Below, piece after piece: positions 53,752 through 63,625 of a stretch of DNA of 64,000 nucleotides (positions are counted from its first letter, which is position 1; each line of letters starts with the position of its first letter). The stretch spans positions 1-64,000 of the forward strand of contig NZ_JAZARE010000007.1 of NCBI RefSeq assembly GCF_036231905.1, written 5' to 3'. The notes beneath the pieces are model-generated. The model saw only the letters and a program-made list of their open reading frames with translations, did not search any database and was not told where the DNA came from. Source of the stretch: CAMLIZ01 sp036231905 (GTDB taxonomy: Bacteria > Pseudomonadota > Gammaproteobacteria > Burkholderiales > Burkholderiaceae_C). A program made the translations under genes and the position numbers.

Positions 53752-54536
53752 TTGAGCGCCTTCATTCCCAATCCACGCCAGTCGGGTGTGCTGGACGTCG
53801 TGCGTGAGCGCGGCACGGTGAGCGTGGAATCGCTGGCGGAGCAGTTCGGCGTCACCCTGCAGACGGTGCGGCGCGACGTGAAGCTGCTGTCCGACGCCGG
53901 GCTGCTGGCGCGCTTCCATGGTGGCGTGCGCACAGCCGCCTCCACCACCGAGAACATCGCCTACCGGCAGCGCCAGCAGCTCAACGACGAGGCCAAGAAG
54001 CGCATCGCACGCGCGGTGGCCCGGCAGGTGCCGGAAGGCTGCTCCCTGATCCTCAACATCGGCACCACCACCGAAGCGATCGCGCATGAGCTGCTGCAGC
54101 ACAAGGGCCTGCGCGTGATCACCAACAACCTCAACGTCGCGGCGATCCTGGCCGACAACGCCGACTGCGAGGTCATCGTGGCCGGCGGCCTGGTGCGCTC
54201 GCGCGATCGCGGCATCGTGGGCGAAGCCACCGTCGACTTCATCCGCCAGTTCCGGGTGGACATCGGCCTGATCGGCATCTCCGGCATCGAGGCCGACGGC
54301 AGCCTGCGCGACTACGACTACCGCGAGGTGAAGGTGGCACGCGCCATCCTCGATCATTCGCGCGAGGTGTGGCTGGCGGCCGACCACAGCAAGTTCAACC
54401 GGCCCGCGATGGTGGAGCTGGGCCGCCTGAGCCAGGTGGACATGCTGTTCACCGACCAGCCGCCGCCCGAACCCTTTCCATCCCTGTTGGCCGAGGCCGG
54501 CGTGCAGCTGGTGATCGGCGATCGTGAGGAAACCAG

Positions 54537-54540
<4 letters not shown>
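53752..54540 (+). CDS. glpR: DeoR-family glycerol-3-phosphate regulon repressor
   Basis: 262 residues. N-terminal DeoR helix-turn-helix (about 6-60; VRERGTVSVESLAEQFGVTLQTVRRDVKLLSDAGLLARFHGG) and C-terminal sugar-phosphate sensor (about 75-230; LILNIGTTTEAIAHEL, VIVAGGLVRSRDRGIVGE, DIGLIGISGI). Induced by glycerol-3-phosphate in the family. TTG 53752 start. It shares a four-base overlap with glpK and probably represses both divergent transcripts. Confidence 0.93.
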
Positions 54541-56102
<1,562 letters not shown>

Positions 56103-56155
56103 CCCGGGTAGCGGCGGCGTCGCCTGACACGCCTGTCAGGCGATGCCCACCCGGG
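56103..56155 (+). terminator. Nested hairpin after glpK
   Basis: Outer CCCGGGT (56103-56109) pairs with ACCCGGG (56149-56155); inner CGCCTGACA (56121-56129) pairs with TGTCAGGCG (56134-56142). No T run follows. It starts at the base after the glpK stop and may act as a terminator or 3'-end stabiliser. The inner stem carries a TGACA/TGTCA pair also seen downstream. Confidence 0.55.
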
Positions 56156-56173
56156 GAACCGCAACGGCCCGAC

Positions 56174-56185
56174 TGACAGTTGTCA
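56174..56185. promoter_or_regulatory. TGACA-TGTCA palindrome upstream of the PNPOx-like gene
   Basis: TGACA-GT-TGTCA, 43 bases before ATG 56229. Related in half-site to the palindromes at 56125-56138 and 56755-56770. Confidence 0.45.
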
Positions 56186-56228
56186 CACTGCAAGCGGAAG
56201 ATCCAGACATCTTCCACAAGGAGTGATG

Positions 56229-56735
56229 ATGTACTGCTCCGCCGATGTTGCCGCCCCGAAGAGCGGCCCTTCTTCCCTGGCCACCCCCGCCGGCAGGCCG
56301 TCGGCCGAGCGCCTTTGGCGCCGGATCCGCGCGCTGCGCCAATGCACGCTGACCAGCCGCACGCCGTACGGCGAGCCGCACTCGCGCACCGTGCGCCTGC
56401 AGAACCGCTCGCTCCGCGAAGGCGATCCGCTGTGCTTCTTCATCGAGCGTGGCAGCGACCTCGTACTGGACGTGCGCACCGACCCACAGGTCACACTCGA
56501 TTTCACCGAGGCTGATGGCCGCCGGATCAGCGTCCGCGGCAAGGCGGGTGTGCTGGGCAACCTGTCGCAGACGGCATCCGAGCTGCGCCATGGCGGCTGC
56601 TTGGGCTCCGCCTGGCTGGCCAGTGACGAGCGCGAGCGCCTGGCCCTGCTGCGGGTGGACATCGAGCAGGTGCGCTACCTCGACGCACCGCGCGCCTCGC
56701 TCCGGCCGGCACCGCGCCAGCTCGCGCTGGCCTGA
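56229..56735 (+). CDS. Pyridoxamine 5'-phosphate oxidase-like (split-barrel FMN) protein
   Basis: 168 residues. Split-barrel flavin-fold pattern typical of general stress protein 26/PNPOx-like proteins: RIRALRQCTLTSRTPYGEPHSRTVRLQNRSLREGDPLCFFIE and TDPQVTLDFTEADGRRISVRGKAGVL. No signal peptide. Likely binds FMN or a related cofactor; substrate unknown. ATG 56229 chosen over GTG 56223 and ATG 56226 because AAGGAG is then five bases upstream. Confidence 0.7.
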   Translation: MYCSADVAAPKSGPSSLATPAGRPSAERLWRRIRALRQCTLTSRTPYGEPHSRTVRLQNRSLREGDPLCFFIERGSDLVLDVRTDPQVTLDFTEADGRRISVRGKAGVLGNLSQTASELRHGGCLGSAWLASDERERLALLRVDIEQVRYLDAPRASLRPAPRQLALA

Positions 56736-56752
56736 GCTGTCCCCGCAGCCCT

Positions 56753-56772
56753 GCTGACAACACGTTGTCAGC
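56753..56772. promoter_or_regulatory. Perfect 20-bp palindrome upstream of the first VOC gene
   Basis: GCTGACAAC-AC-GTTGTCAGC, 9-bp arms, ending 47 bases before ATG 56820. An operator or a terminator of the preceding gene without T run; the TGACA/TGTCA half-sites favour an operator. Confidence 0.55.
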
Positions 56773-56819
56773 AACCGGCGCGCAGCATGACGCCTCCAAC
56801 AAACGACCAGGAGAACGTC

Positions 56820-57215
56820 ATGCCCCAATCCAAATCCGCCGCCACTTTGCACTCACTCACCTGGTTCGAGATCCCGGTGAGCGACATGGACCGCGCCGAG
56901 GCCTTTTACGGCCAGGTGTGCGATCAGCCCTTGCGCCGTGAACCCATGGGCGACGCGGTGCTGGCCGTGTTTCCCAAAAGCGAGGACGGTGTCGGCGGCT
57001 GCCTGTTCGCCAGCCCTCAGGCGCCCAAGCCCACCAGCGAGGGCACCGTCGTTTACCTGAATGCCGAGCCTTCGCTGGACGCCGCGCTGGCCCGGGTGGA
57101 AAAAGCCGGCGGCCGCATCGTGCTGCCACGCACCGCGCTGCCCGAGGGCATGGGTTTCTTCGCCCATTTCATCGACTGCGAAGGCAATCGGGTCGGCCTG
57201 CACGCGATGGCCTGA
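56820..57215 (+). CDS. VOC-family (glyoxalase-fold) protein
   Basis: 131 residues. VOC fold with FEIPVSDMDRAEAFYGQVCDQPLRRE at the N-terminus, GGCLFASP, TVVYLNAEPSLDAALARVEKAGGRIVLPRTALPEGMGFFAHFIDCEGNRVGLHAM at the C-terminus. Predicted small-molecule binding or glyoxalase-like enzyme, cytoplasmic. AGGAG ribosome binding site. Start ATG 56820 rather than 56787. Confidence 0.85.
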   Translation: MPQSKSAATLHSLTWFEIPVSDMDRAEAFYGQVCDQPLRREPMGDAVLAVFPKSEDGVGGCLFASPQAPKPTSEGTVVYLNAEPSLDAALARVEKAGGRIVLPRTALPEGMGFFAHFIDCEGNRVGLHAMA

Positions 57216-57289
57216 TGCCACCGTACTGGACGCGTAGCATCACCGCCGGCGCCGCACCGGCGACCCGCCCCATTGTCAGGAGCATCACC

Positions 57290-57679
57290 GTGCAATTCAG
57301 CTACACCATCGTCTACGTTCCCGACGTCGCCGCGTCGCTGCAGTTCTTCGAGCGGGCCTTCGGCTTGCAGCGCCGCTTCCTGCATGAATCGGGCGGCTAC
57401 GGCGAGCTGGAGACCGGCGGCACCGCGCTCGCCTTCGCGCAGCATGAGGTGGCGCGCGGCAACCTCGGCCACGACTACGTGGCGGCCGACAGCTCCAAGG
57501 CACCGCTGGGCGTGGAGATCGGCCTCACCACCGACGACGTGCCCGCAGCCTGCGAGCGCGCCGTGAAGGCCGGGGCCACCTTGCTGGCGGCGCCGACGAA
57601 GAAACCATGGGGCCAGGAAGTGGCGTACGTGCGCACACCCGACGGCACGCTGGTCGAGCTGTGCACGCCCATGGGCTGA
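57290..57679 (+). CDS. VOC-family (glyoxalase-fold) protein, second copy
   Basis: 129 residues. VOC pattern with YTIVYVPDVAASLQFFERAFGLQRRFLHESGGYGEL, TTDDVPAACERAVKAGATLLAAPTKKPWGQEVAYVRTPDGTLVELCTPM; His/Glu metal-ligand positions look kept. It differs strongly from the neighbouring VOC protein, so it is not a recent duplicate. GTG 57290 has AGGAG seven bases upstream. Confidence 0.87.
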   Translation: MQFSYTIVYVPDVAASLQFFERAFGLQRRFLHESGGYGELETGGTALAFAQHEVARGNLGHDYVAADSSKAPLGVEIGLTTDDVPAACERAVKAGATLLAAPTKKPWGQEVAYVRTPDGTLVELCTPMG

Positions 57680-57715
57680 CGCGGTGATCAGCTCGACCCG
57701 CAGGCGCATGCACAC

Positions 57716-58372
57716 GTGGTGAACAACCGCTCCGCCCACCGGGAGACCACGTTGCGCGAGCACTGGCAGGCGCTGTGCCGCGGTCTCGGCCTTCCGCCGC
57801 AGCCCGCACACACGCTGGGCGAACAACTGCTGCGCGCCTGGCGGCGCTGGCCGCGCCGCTATCACGACACCCGGCATCTCGCCGCCTGCGTCGAGGCGGC
57901 TGCGGGACTGCAGGCGCAGTGCGCGGCGCCGCAGGCGGTCGCGTGGGCGCTGTGGTTCCATGACGCGGTGTACCGGCCCTGGGCCAAGGACAACGAAAAG
58001 CGCAGTGCCGACTGGGCACGCGACAGTGCGCTCGCCCTCGGCTTGCCGGCCGCCTTTGCGAACCAGGTGCACGGCCTGGTGATGGCCACCGCGCATGGCC
58101 AGGTGCCAGCGCTCGACGATCCGGATGCGGCCTGGGTGGTGGACATCGACCTCGGCATCCTGGGCCAGCCCGCCGCGGTGTACGAGCGTTATGCGCAGGA
58201 CGTGCGGCGTGAGTATTTCTGGGTGCTGCCCGGCACTTGGCGGCGCGGCCGGGCCGCGGTGCTGAGCCACTTCCTCGCCCAGCCGACCATCTACCGCACA
58301 CCGCTGTTCCGGCAGCGCCATGAAGCGCAGGCGCGGGCCAACCTCCAGCGCGAGCTCGCCGCGCTGAGCTGA
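57716..58372 (+). CDS. Predicted metal-dependent HD-superfamily phosphohydrolase
   Basis: 218 residues. HD-type metal residues: RYHDTRHLAACVEAAAG, then WALWFHDAVYRPWAKDNEKRSADWARD, then VVDIDLGILGQP. The family is annotated as predicted metal-dependent HD phosphohydrolase with unknown substrate. Soluble. GTG 57716 or 57719 starts; neither has a good ribosome binding site. Follows the second VOC gene by 36 bases. Confidence 0.85.
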   Translation: MVNNRSAHRETTLREHWQALCRGLGLPPQPAHTLGEQLLRAWRRWPRRYHDTRHLAACVEAAAGLQAQCAAPQAVAWALWFHDAVYRPWAKDNEKRSADWARDSALALGLPAAFANQVHGLVMATAHGQVPALDDPDAAWVVDIDLGILGQPAAVYERYAQDVRREYFWVLPGTWRRGRAAVLSHFLAQPTIYRTPLFRQRHEAQARANLQRELAALS

Positions 58373-58391
58373 AGCGGCACACTCGCCCCCC

Positions 58392-59084
58392 ATGCGCCGT
58401 GCCGACCGCCTGTTCCAGCTTGTCCAGCTCATCCGCGGGCGCCGCCTGTCCACCGCCGAGTTCCTGGCGCAGCGCCTGGAGGTGTCGGCGCGCACCGTGT
58501 ACCGCGACGTGGCGGACCTGCAGGCGCAGGGCGTGCCGATCGAGGGCGAAGCGGGCGTCGGTTATCGCATGCGGGCCGGTTTCGACCTGCCGCCGCTGAT
58601 GTTCACCACCGAAGAAGCCCAGGCCCTGGTCGCCTCCGTGCGGCTGGCTCAGCCGCGGCTGGATGAAACGCTGGCGGGCCAGGCCGATGCGGCATTGAGC
58701 AAGATCCTGGCGGTGCTGCCCAGCGCCGCCCGCGCCGCCGCCGAGAGCCTGGCCTTGTACGCGCCGCCAGTCGGCATGGACCCGGTCGCCCGCGCGCGCC
58801 TGGAGCCACTGCGCCGGGCCGCCGAAGCGCGCCGCATGCTGTGGCTGCGCTACCGTGACCTGAAGGACGCGGTCAGCGAACGCCAGGTGCGCCCGCTCGG
58901 CTGCTTCTACTGGAGCGATGTGTGGACGCTGGCCGCCTGGTGTGAAGCGCGCAATGACTTCCGCAACTTCCGCGTCGACCGCATCCTGGAGATGACGGTG
59001 CTGGACCAGCGCTTCCGCGACGAACCCGGCCGCACCTTGGCGGACTTGTTCCGCGCGGTGGAGGCGGACCGGCGCACGAACTGA
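58392..59084 (+). CDS. WYL-domain (YafY-type) transcriptional regulator
   Basis: 230 residues. N-terminal HTH_11 (about 1-58; RADRLFQLVQLIRGRRLSTAEFLAQRLEVSARTVYRDVADL), then a WYL domain (about 140-215; MLWLRYRDLKDAVSERQVRPLGCFYWSDVWTLAAWCEARNDFRNFRVDRI). In many proteobacteria this regulator adjoins a VOC gene, as here. WYL domains bind small ligands or nucleic acid and regulate the neighbouring genes. Convergent with priA, 16 bases away. Confidence 0.92.
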   Translation: MRRADRLFQLVQLIRGRRLSTAEFLAQRLEVSARTVYRDVADLQAQGVPIEGEAGVGYRMRAGFDLPPLMFTTEEAQALVASVRLAQPRLDETLAGQADAALSKILAVLPSAARAAAESLALYAPPVGMDPVARARLEPLRRAAEARRMLWLRYRDLKDAVSERQVRPLGCFYWSDVWTLAAWCEARNDFRNFRVDRILEMTVLDQRFRDEPGRTLADLFRAVEADRRTN

Positions 59085-59100
59085 GCGCCGGCCCGCCCTG

Positions 59101-61197
59101 TCAGATCTGCAGCGGGTCCACGTCCACCGCCCAACGCAGCACGCCCTTGTGGGCTGACCTCAGCGCATGCAGCTGTGGCACCCACTGCTGCAGCAGGCGC
59201 TGCAGTCCACCTCGCGTGGGCGACTCGAGCAGCATCTGCATGCGCTCCACATTGGCGACGCGCGACACGGCCGGCGGCACCGGCGGATACACCGTCACAT
59301 GGGCCGCCTCCGGCAAGGCGGCCGCCAGCGCTGCCGCCGCGCTCAGGAAACCGCTGGCCACCTCGGCCGTGCGCGCCTCCGCGCGCATCAGGGCCAGGCT
59401 GGCAAAGGGCGGCAGCCCCGCCCCCTCGCGCTCGCGCAGCTGGGCCGCGGCAAAAGCGTCGTAGTCGTGGCGGCGCAGGGCCGCATAGAGCGCATGCTGG
59501 GGATGCCAGGTCTGCACCCACATCTCGCTCACCGCCTCCACCGCCGCGTCGCGCCCCGCGCGGCCCGCCGCCTGCATCAGCAGCGCAAACAGGCGCTCCG
59601 GCGCGCGGAAGTCGCTGGCGAACAGGGCGCTGTCGGGGTTGACCGCGGCCACCAGCGTGATGCGGCGGAAGTCGTGGCCCTTGGCGATCATCTGCGTGCC
59701 CACCAGCACGTCCACCTCACCCGCATGCACCGCGTTCAGCCGGGCCTCCAGCGCGCCCTTGGCCCGCGTGCTGTCCGCATCGATGCGGGCCAGGCGCGCA
59801 CCGGGAAGGGCTTCGGCCAGCTGCTCCTCCAGCCGCTCGGTGCCGCGGCCCAGGGGTGAGATGTCAAGGTTGCCGCAGTCGGGGCAGGCACGCGGCACCC
59901 GCTCGCTGAAGCCGCAATGGTGGCAGCGCAGGCTGCGGTCGGCCTTGTGGAACACGCGCCAGGCGCTGCAGTGCGGGCAGCCGCTCTTCCAGCCGCAGGC
60001 CGCGCAGTGCAGCACCGGCGCATAACCACGCCGGTTCAGGAACACCAGGCTTTGTTCTCCGCGGGCGATGCGCTCGCGCAGCGCAGCCACCAGCGGCGGC
60101 GACAGGGCGGACGTGATGCCGGCCGCACGCGGCAGCAGGCTCATGTCCACCACCCGCACCTGGGGCAGGGCGCCACCACCGATGCGCTGGCGCATGGGCA
60201 GGCGCAGGTAGCGGCCTTCTTCGGCGCGTTGCCAGGTCTCCAGCGAAGGCGTGGCCGAGCCCAGCAGCACCGGCACGCCCTCCAGCCGGGCCCGGTACAC
60301 CGCCAGGTCGCGCGCCGAATAACGCGCCCCTTCCTGCTGCTTGTAGGAGGGGTCGTGTTCCTCGTCCACGATCACCAGCCCCAGCCGCGGCAGGGACGCA
60401 AACACCGCCAGGCGCGTGCCCAGCACGAGGTCGGCCAGGCCCAGGTGCGCCGCCAGCCAGTGGCCCAGGCGCTGGGCGGGTGTGAGGCCGCTGTGCATCG
60501 CCACCAGGCGCCGCCCGGCGAAGCGGGCTTCGAAGCGCGCCTGCAGCTGCGGCGTGAGGTTGATCTCGGGCACCAGCACCAGCACCTGGCGGCCGGCCGC
60601 CAGGGTGCGTGCGGCGGCCTGCAGGTAGACCTCGGTCTTGCCGCTGCCGGTGACGCCATACAGCAGCGCAGGCGGTGGAGTGCCCTGGGCGCCGGCCACC
60701 GCCAGCTGGGCCAGCGCGGCCTGCTGCTCGGCGCTGAGCGCAGGCGCTTCGCCGGCCGGCATGTCCACCGGCGGTACGGCCAGGCGCTTGTGCAGGCGCG
60801 CCAGGCGTTTGGCCAACGCCGCGTTGTCATGCTTGCGCAGCTCCGGCGGCAGCACGGAGGCGGCCAGCTCGCCGACGCCGCGCTGGTAATAGGCGGCGGC
60901 AAAGTCCACCAGCTTCAGCCAGGGCAGAGGCAGGGGGGGCAGGCAGGTGAGCACTTCGCCCACCGGCCGTAGGGCCGCTTCGTCCGCCGCGCAGGCCGGC
61001 TGGCCATGCCACACCACGCCCGGCACATCGCGCCGGCCCAGCGGCGCCCGCACCAGGGTACCGGCCGGCAGCGGCTGCGGGTGGCTGTACTCCAGCAGGC
61101 CGTCCAGGCCGCTGTGCTGCGGGGCATCCACCGCCACCACCACGCGCCCTGCCGGCTCGCCGGCCGCCGCCGCGAGCGCCTTCGGATCTTCAGTCAC
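59101..61197 (-). CDS. priA: Primosomal replication helicase PriA
   Basis: 698 residues. N-terminal 3'-end DNA-binding domain, helicase motifs: Walker A GVTGSGKTE, DEEH box (VIVDEEHDPSYKQQEGARYSARD), GSATPS, motifs with GTQMIAKGHDF and QAAGRAGRD; zinc cluster with eight Cys (CAACGWKSGCPHC, CHHCGFSERVPRACPDCG). Restarts stalled forks. GTG 61197 start. Downstream of hemE in the same direction; SSB and RecQ in this window are its partners in the family. Confidence 0.96.
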   Translation of the reverse strand: MTEDPKALAAAAGEPAGRVVVAVDAPQHSGLDGLLEYSHPQPLPAGTLVRAPLGRRDVPGVVWHGQPACAADEAALRPVGEVLTCLPPLPLPWLKLVDFAAAYYQRGVGELAASVLPPELRKHDNAALAKRLARLHKRLAVPPVDMPAGEAPALSAEQQAALAQLAVAGAQGTPPPALLYGVTGSGKTEVYLQAAARTLAAGRQVLVLVPEINLTPQLQARFEARFAGRRLVAMHSGLTPAQRLGHWLAAHLGLADLVLGTRLAVFASLPRLGLVIVDEEHDPSYKQQEGARYSARDLAVYRARLEGVPVLLGSATPSLETWQRAEEGRYLRLPMRQRIGGGALPQVRVVDMSLLPRAAGITSALSPPLVAALRERIARGEQSLVFLNRRGYAPVLHCAACGWKSGCPHCSAWRVFHKADRSLRCHHCGFSERVPRACPDCGNLDISPLGRGTERLEEQLAEALPGARLARIDADSTRAKGALEARLNAVHAGEVDVLVGTQMIAKGHDFRRITLVAAVNPDSALFASDFRAPERLFALLMQAAGRAGRDAAVEAVSEMWVQTWHPQHALYAALRRHDYDAFAAAQLREREGAGLPPFASLALMRAEARTAEVASGFLSAAAALAAALPEAAHVTVYPPVPPAVSRVANVERMQMLLESPTRGGLQRLLQQWVPQLHALRSAHKGVLRWAVDVDPLQI

Positions 61198-61534
61198 AGT
61201 TGAAGGAACGGCGCTAAGTTGATGAATTTGAACAGCTTTTGGAACTATCCACGAATCCTGTGGATAACTTTGTGGGAAACCTGCAGACCGCGCGCCTAAC
61301 TGCTTGATCCAATTAGCAGCTTTTCTCGATGCCTCAGCAAAAGGCAGTACGGCGATCTAATGAAATCAACGACTTAGCGCCACCTAGGGAAAACCTGATG
61401 GCGATTTGCCGAAAGATTTACACGCACCCCTCGCAACACAAGATTTGGGGATAAGTCAAGCCCCGTGCACCATCTCTCGCAAAAATCTCACGTGCAGCTG
61501 CGGTGTGGCGCTGCTGACGGTGACCGGAACAATG
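61198..61534. other. 337-base gap between hemE and priA, AT-richer, with DnaA-box-like sites
   Basis: No coding frame with a ribosome binding site. It is clearly less GC-rich than the window. It contains an inverted pair of DnaA-box-like sites around 61245-61267 and a third at 61446-61454. The 5'-end of the priA transcript must be here. Confidence 0.6.
61245..61267. promoter_or_regulatory. Inverted pair of DnaA-box-like sites
   Basis: TATCCAC (61246-61252) and GTGGATA (61260-61266) form a perfect 7-bp inverted repeat. TGTGGATAA (61259-61267) is a perfect consensus DnaA box (TTATCCACA on the other strand); CTATCCACG matches 7 of 9. A further site, TGGGGATAA (8 of 9), is at 61446-61454. Confidence 0.55.
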
Positions 61535-62623
61535 TCACGCCGCGCGTTGCTGGCGCGAATGGCGGTGGACCTCGTCCACCAGCCAGGCCACGTGCTCAGG
61601 CGGTGTGTGCTGGCTGATGCCGTGGCCGAGGTTGAACACATGCCCGGCCCAGCGGCCCGCAGCATCTTGCGGCGGGCCGAACGCATCCAGCGTGCGTCGC
61701 ACTTCGGCGCGCAAGGCGGCTTCGGGTGCGAACAAGGCGTTCGGGTCCAGGTTGCCCTGCAGCGCCACCCGGTCGCCCACACGCTCGCGCGCCGTGCCGA
61801 GGTTCATGGTCCAGTCCAGGCCGACCACGTCGGCGCCGCTGGCCGCGATCGCCTCCAGCCACAAGCCACCCCCCTTGGTGAACACGATCGCCGGCACGCG
61901 TTGGCCCTCATGTTCGCGGCGCAGCTGGCGCAACACGCGCTCGGTGTACGCCAGGCTGAACTGCTGGAACATGCCGTCGGCGAGCACGCCACCCCAGCTG
62001 TCGAACACCATCACCGCCTGCGCGCCGGCGACGATCTGCAGGTTGAGGTACTGGGCGACCGCGTCGGCGGTGACCTCGAGCATGCGGTGCAGCAGGTCGG
62101 GGCGGCTGTACAGCAGCGTCTTGATGCGGCGGTAGTCGTCCGAGCCGGCGCCTTCGACCATGTAGCAGGCCAGCGTCCAGGGGCTGCCGGCAAAGCCGAT
62201 CAGCGGCACCCGGCCGTTCAGCGCACGCCGGATCGAAGTGACCGCATCGAAGACGTAGCGCAGCTTCTCCATGTCGGGCACCTGCAGCGCCGCCACCGCG
62301 GCCTCGTCGCGCACCGGATGGGCGAAGCGCGGGCCCTCGCCCTCGGCGAAGCTTAAGCCCAGGCCCATGGCATCCGGCACGGTGAGGATGTCGGAAAACA
62401 GGATGGCCGCGTCCAGCGGATAACGCTCCAGCGGCTGCAGCGTCACCTCGGTGGCGAAATCCGGGTTCGTCGCCAGCCCCATGAAACTGCCGGCCCGCGC
62501 GCGCGTGGCCCGGTACTCCGGCAGGTAGCGGCCGGCCTGGCGCATCAGCCAGACGGGCGTGTGGTCGGTCGGCTGGCGCAGGCAGGCGCGCAGGAAGGTG
62601 TCGTTGGAGAGCGGCGCGAACAT
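61535..62623 (-). CDS. hemE: Uroporphyrinogen decarboxylase
   Basis: 362 residues, standard length. Conserved N-terminus NDTFLRACLRQPTDHTPVWLMRQAGRYLPEYR and LFSDILTVPDAMGLGLSF, IGFAGSPWTLACYMVEG, FDSWGGVL, VVGLDWTM and LQGNLDPNALFA. Converts uroporphyrinogen III to coproporphyrinogen III in heme synthesis; cytoplasmic. ATG 62623. Confidence 0.97.
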   Translation of the reverse strand: MFAPLSNDTFLRACLRQPTDHTPVWLMRQAGRYLPEYRATRARAGSFMGLATNPDFATEVTLQPLERYPLDAAILFSDILTVPDAMGLGLSFAEGEGPRFAHPVRDEAAVAALQVPDMEKLRYVFDAVTSIRRALNGRVPLIGFAGSPWTLACYMVEGAGSDDYRRIKTLLYSRPDLLHRMLEVTADAVAQYLNLQIVAGAQAVMVFDSWGGVLADGMFQQFSLAYTERVLRQLRREHEGQRVPAIVFTKGGGLWLEAIAASGADVVGLDWTMNLGTARERVGDRVALQGNLDPNALFAPEAALRAEVRRTLDAFGPPQDAAGRWAGHVFNLGHGISQHTPPEHVAWLVDEVHRHSRQQRAA

Positions 62624-62668
62624 AAGCGCTGGATTATCCGGCCTGGCTCCATCGCGGCCGCCCGACGA

Positions 62669-63469
62669 TCACATGCGCGGCTTGAGGGCGCGCAAGGGCG
62701 GCATCGGCTCGCCCTGCAGCCAGGCGCGCACAAGCGCCTGTGGGTCGCCCTGCTGGCTGGCCAGCCACACTAGTTCGGGTGGCAGCACCCGGGTGCCGTG
62801 CGGCGCCTCGGGCAGCTGGCGCGCCAGCGCAGCCACCAGCGCCGCCAGCTTGGCCGGGCGCACCGGTTGTTCGTGCTGGGGCACCATCCAGTGCAGCTGC
62901 GCCAGCAGGGCACGGCCCAGCCGCGCCAGCCGGCCCAAGCCGCCTGCAGGCGCTGCGGCCAGGGCCTGAGCGGATCGCACGAAGACCACCTGTTCGAAGT
63001 CCAGCGCGGCGACCGCCTGCTCGTCCAGGGTGGCCAGGCCATGCTTGAGCGCCTGGGGCAGCAGGGCGGGCGCGTGGGGCAGCACCACCAGCAGCCGGCG
63101 CACGCCCGCGGCGCGCAGGCGCTGCGCCAGCGCCGCGAGCCCGGCCGGGTCCGGCCGCAGGAAGGCGGCTTCACGGCCGTTGGCATGGCGCTCGCGGTCG
63201 AACACGACGAAGCCGGTGTCGGGCGCCGGCTGCGCATCGGCGAGCTGGTCCAGGGTGAGCGCCTGGAAACCCCGCATCGCGGGCGCCACCGGGCTGGTGG
63301 CCAGCACCTTCACCTGTGCGAAGCCGCCGCGTGCGAGCGCCTGCTCCAGCACCGCGGAGCCCAGCGGGCCGCCAGCGCCTGCCACGACGGCGACCCGGGT
63401 CGTGCCCGCCCGCGGGGCAGGCGCACGCGGCGCCTGGCCGGCCTTCAGGGCATGGTGCAACAAGGACAT
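62669..63469 (-). CDS. NAD(P)-binding Rossmann-like protein, function unknown
   Basis: 266 residues from ATG 63469. N-terminal GAGGPLGSAVLEQALARGG resembles a dinucleotide-binding loop of the NmrA/epimerase kind (VAVVAGAGGPLGSAVL), but SDR active-site residues are not evident. Ala/Arg-rich, no signal peptide. The start is preceded by no clear ribosome binding site; a longer frame reaches 63508. It lies 45 bases upstream of hemE on the same strand and may be in its transcript. Confidence 0.65.
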   Translation of the reverse strand: MSLLHHALKAGQAPRAPAPRAGTTRVAVVAGAGGPLGSAVLEQALARGGFAQVKVLATSPVAPAMRGFQALTLDQLADAQPAPDTGFVVFDRERHANGREAAFLRPDPAGLAALAQRLRAAGVRRLLVVLPHAPALLPQALKHGLATLDEQAVAALDFEQVVFVRSAQALAAAPAGGLGRLARLGRALLAQLHWMVPQHEQPVRPAKLAALVAALARQLPEAPHGTRVLPPELVWLASQQGDPQALVRAWLQGEPMPPLRALKPRM

Positions 63470-63625
63470 GCCGGCACTGTAGCGGCCGCACGACCGCTTG
63501 GCCGCCACTGCTTCAGCGCAAACGCGCGCATGCTGCAGCGCTTGAAACTGCGCCTGGGCGCATCATCTGGCCCGCTGGGGCATGGCTCTTGCCTTGAAGA
63601 CCCGGATCACTGGAGGACTTGAACG

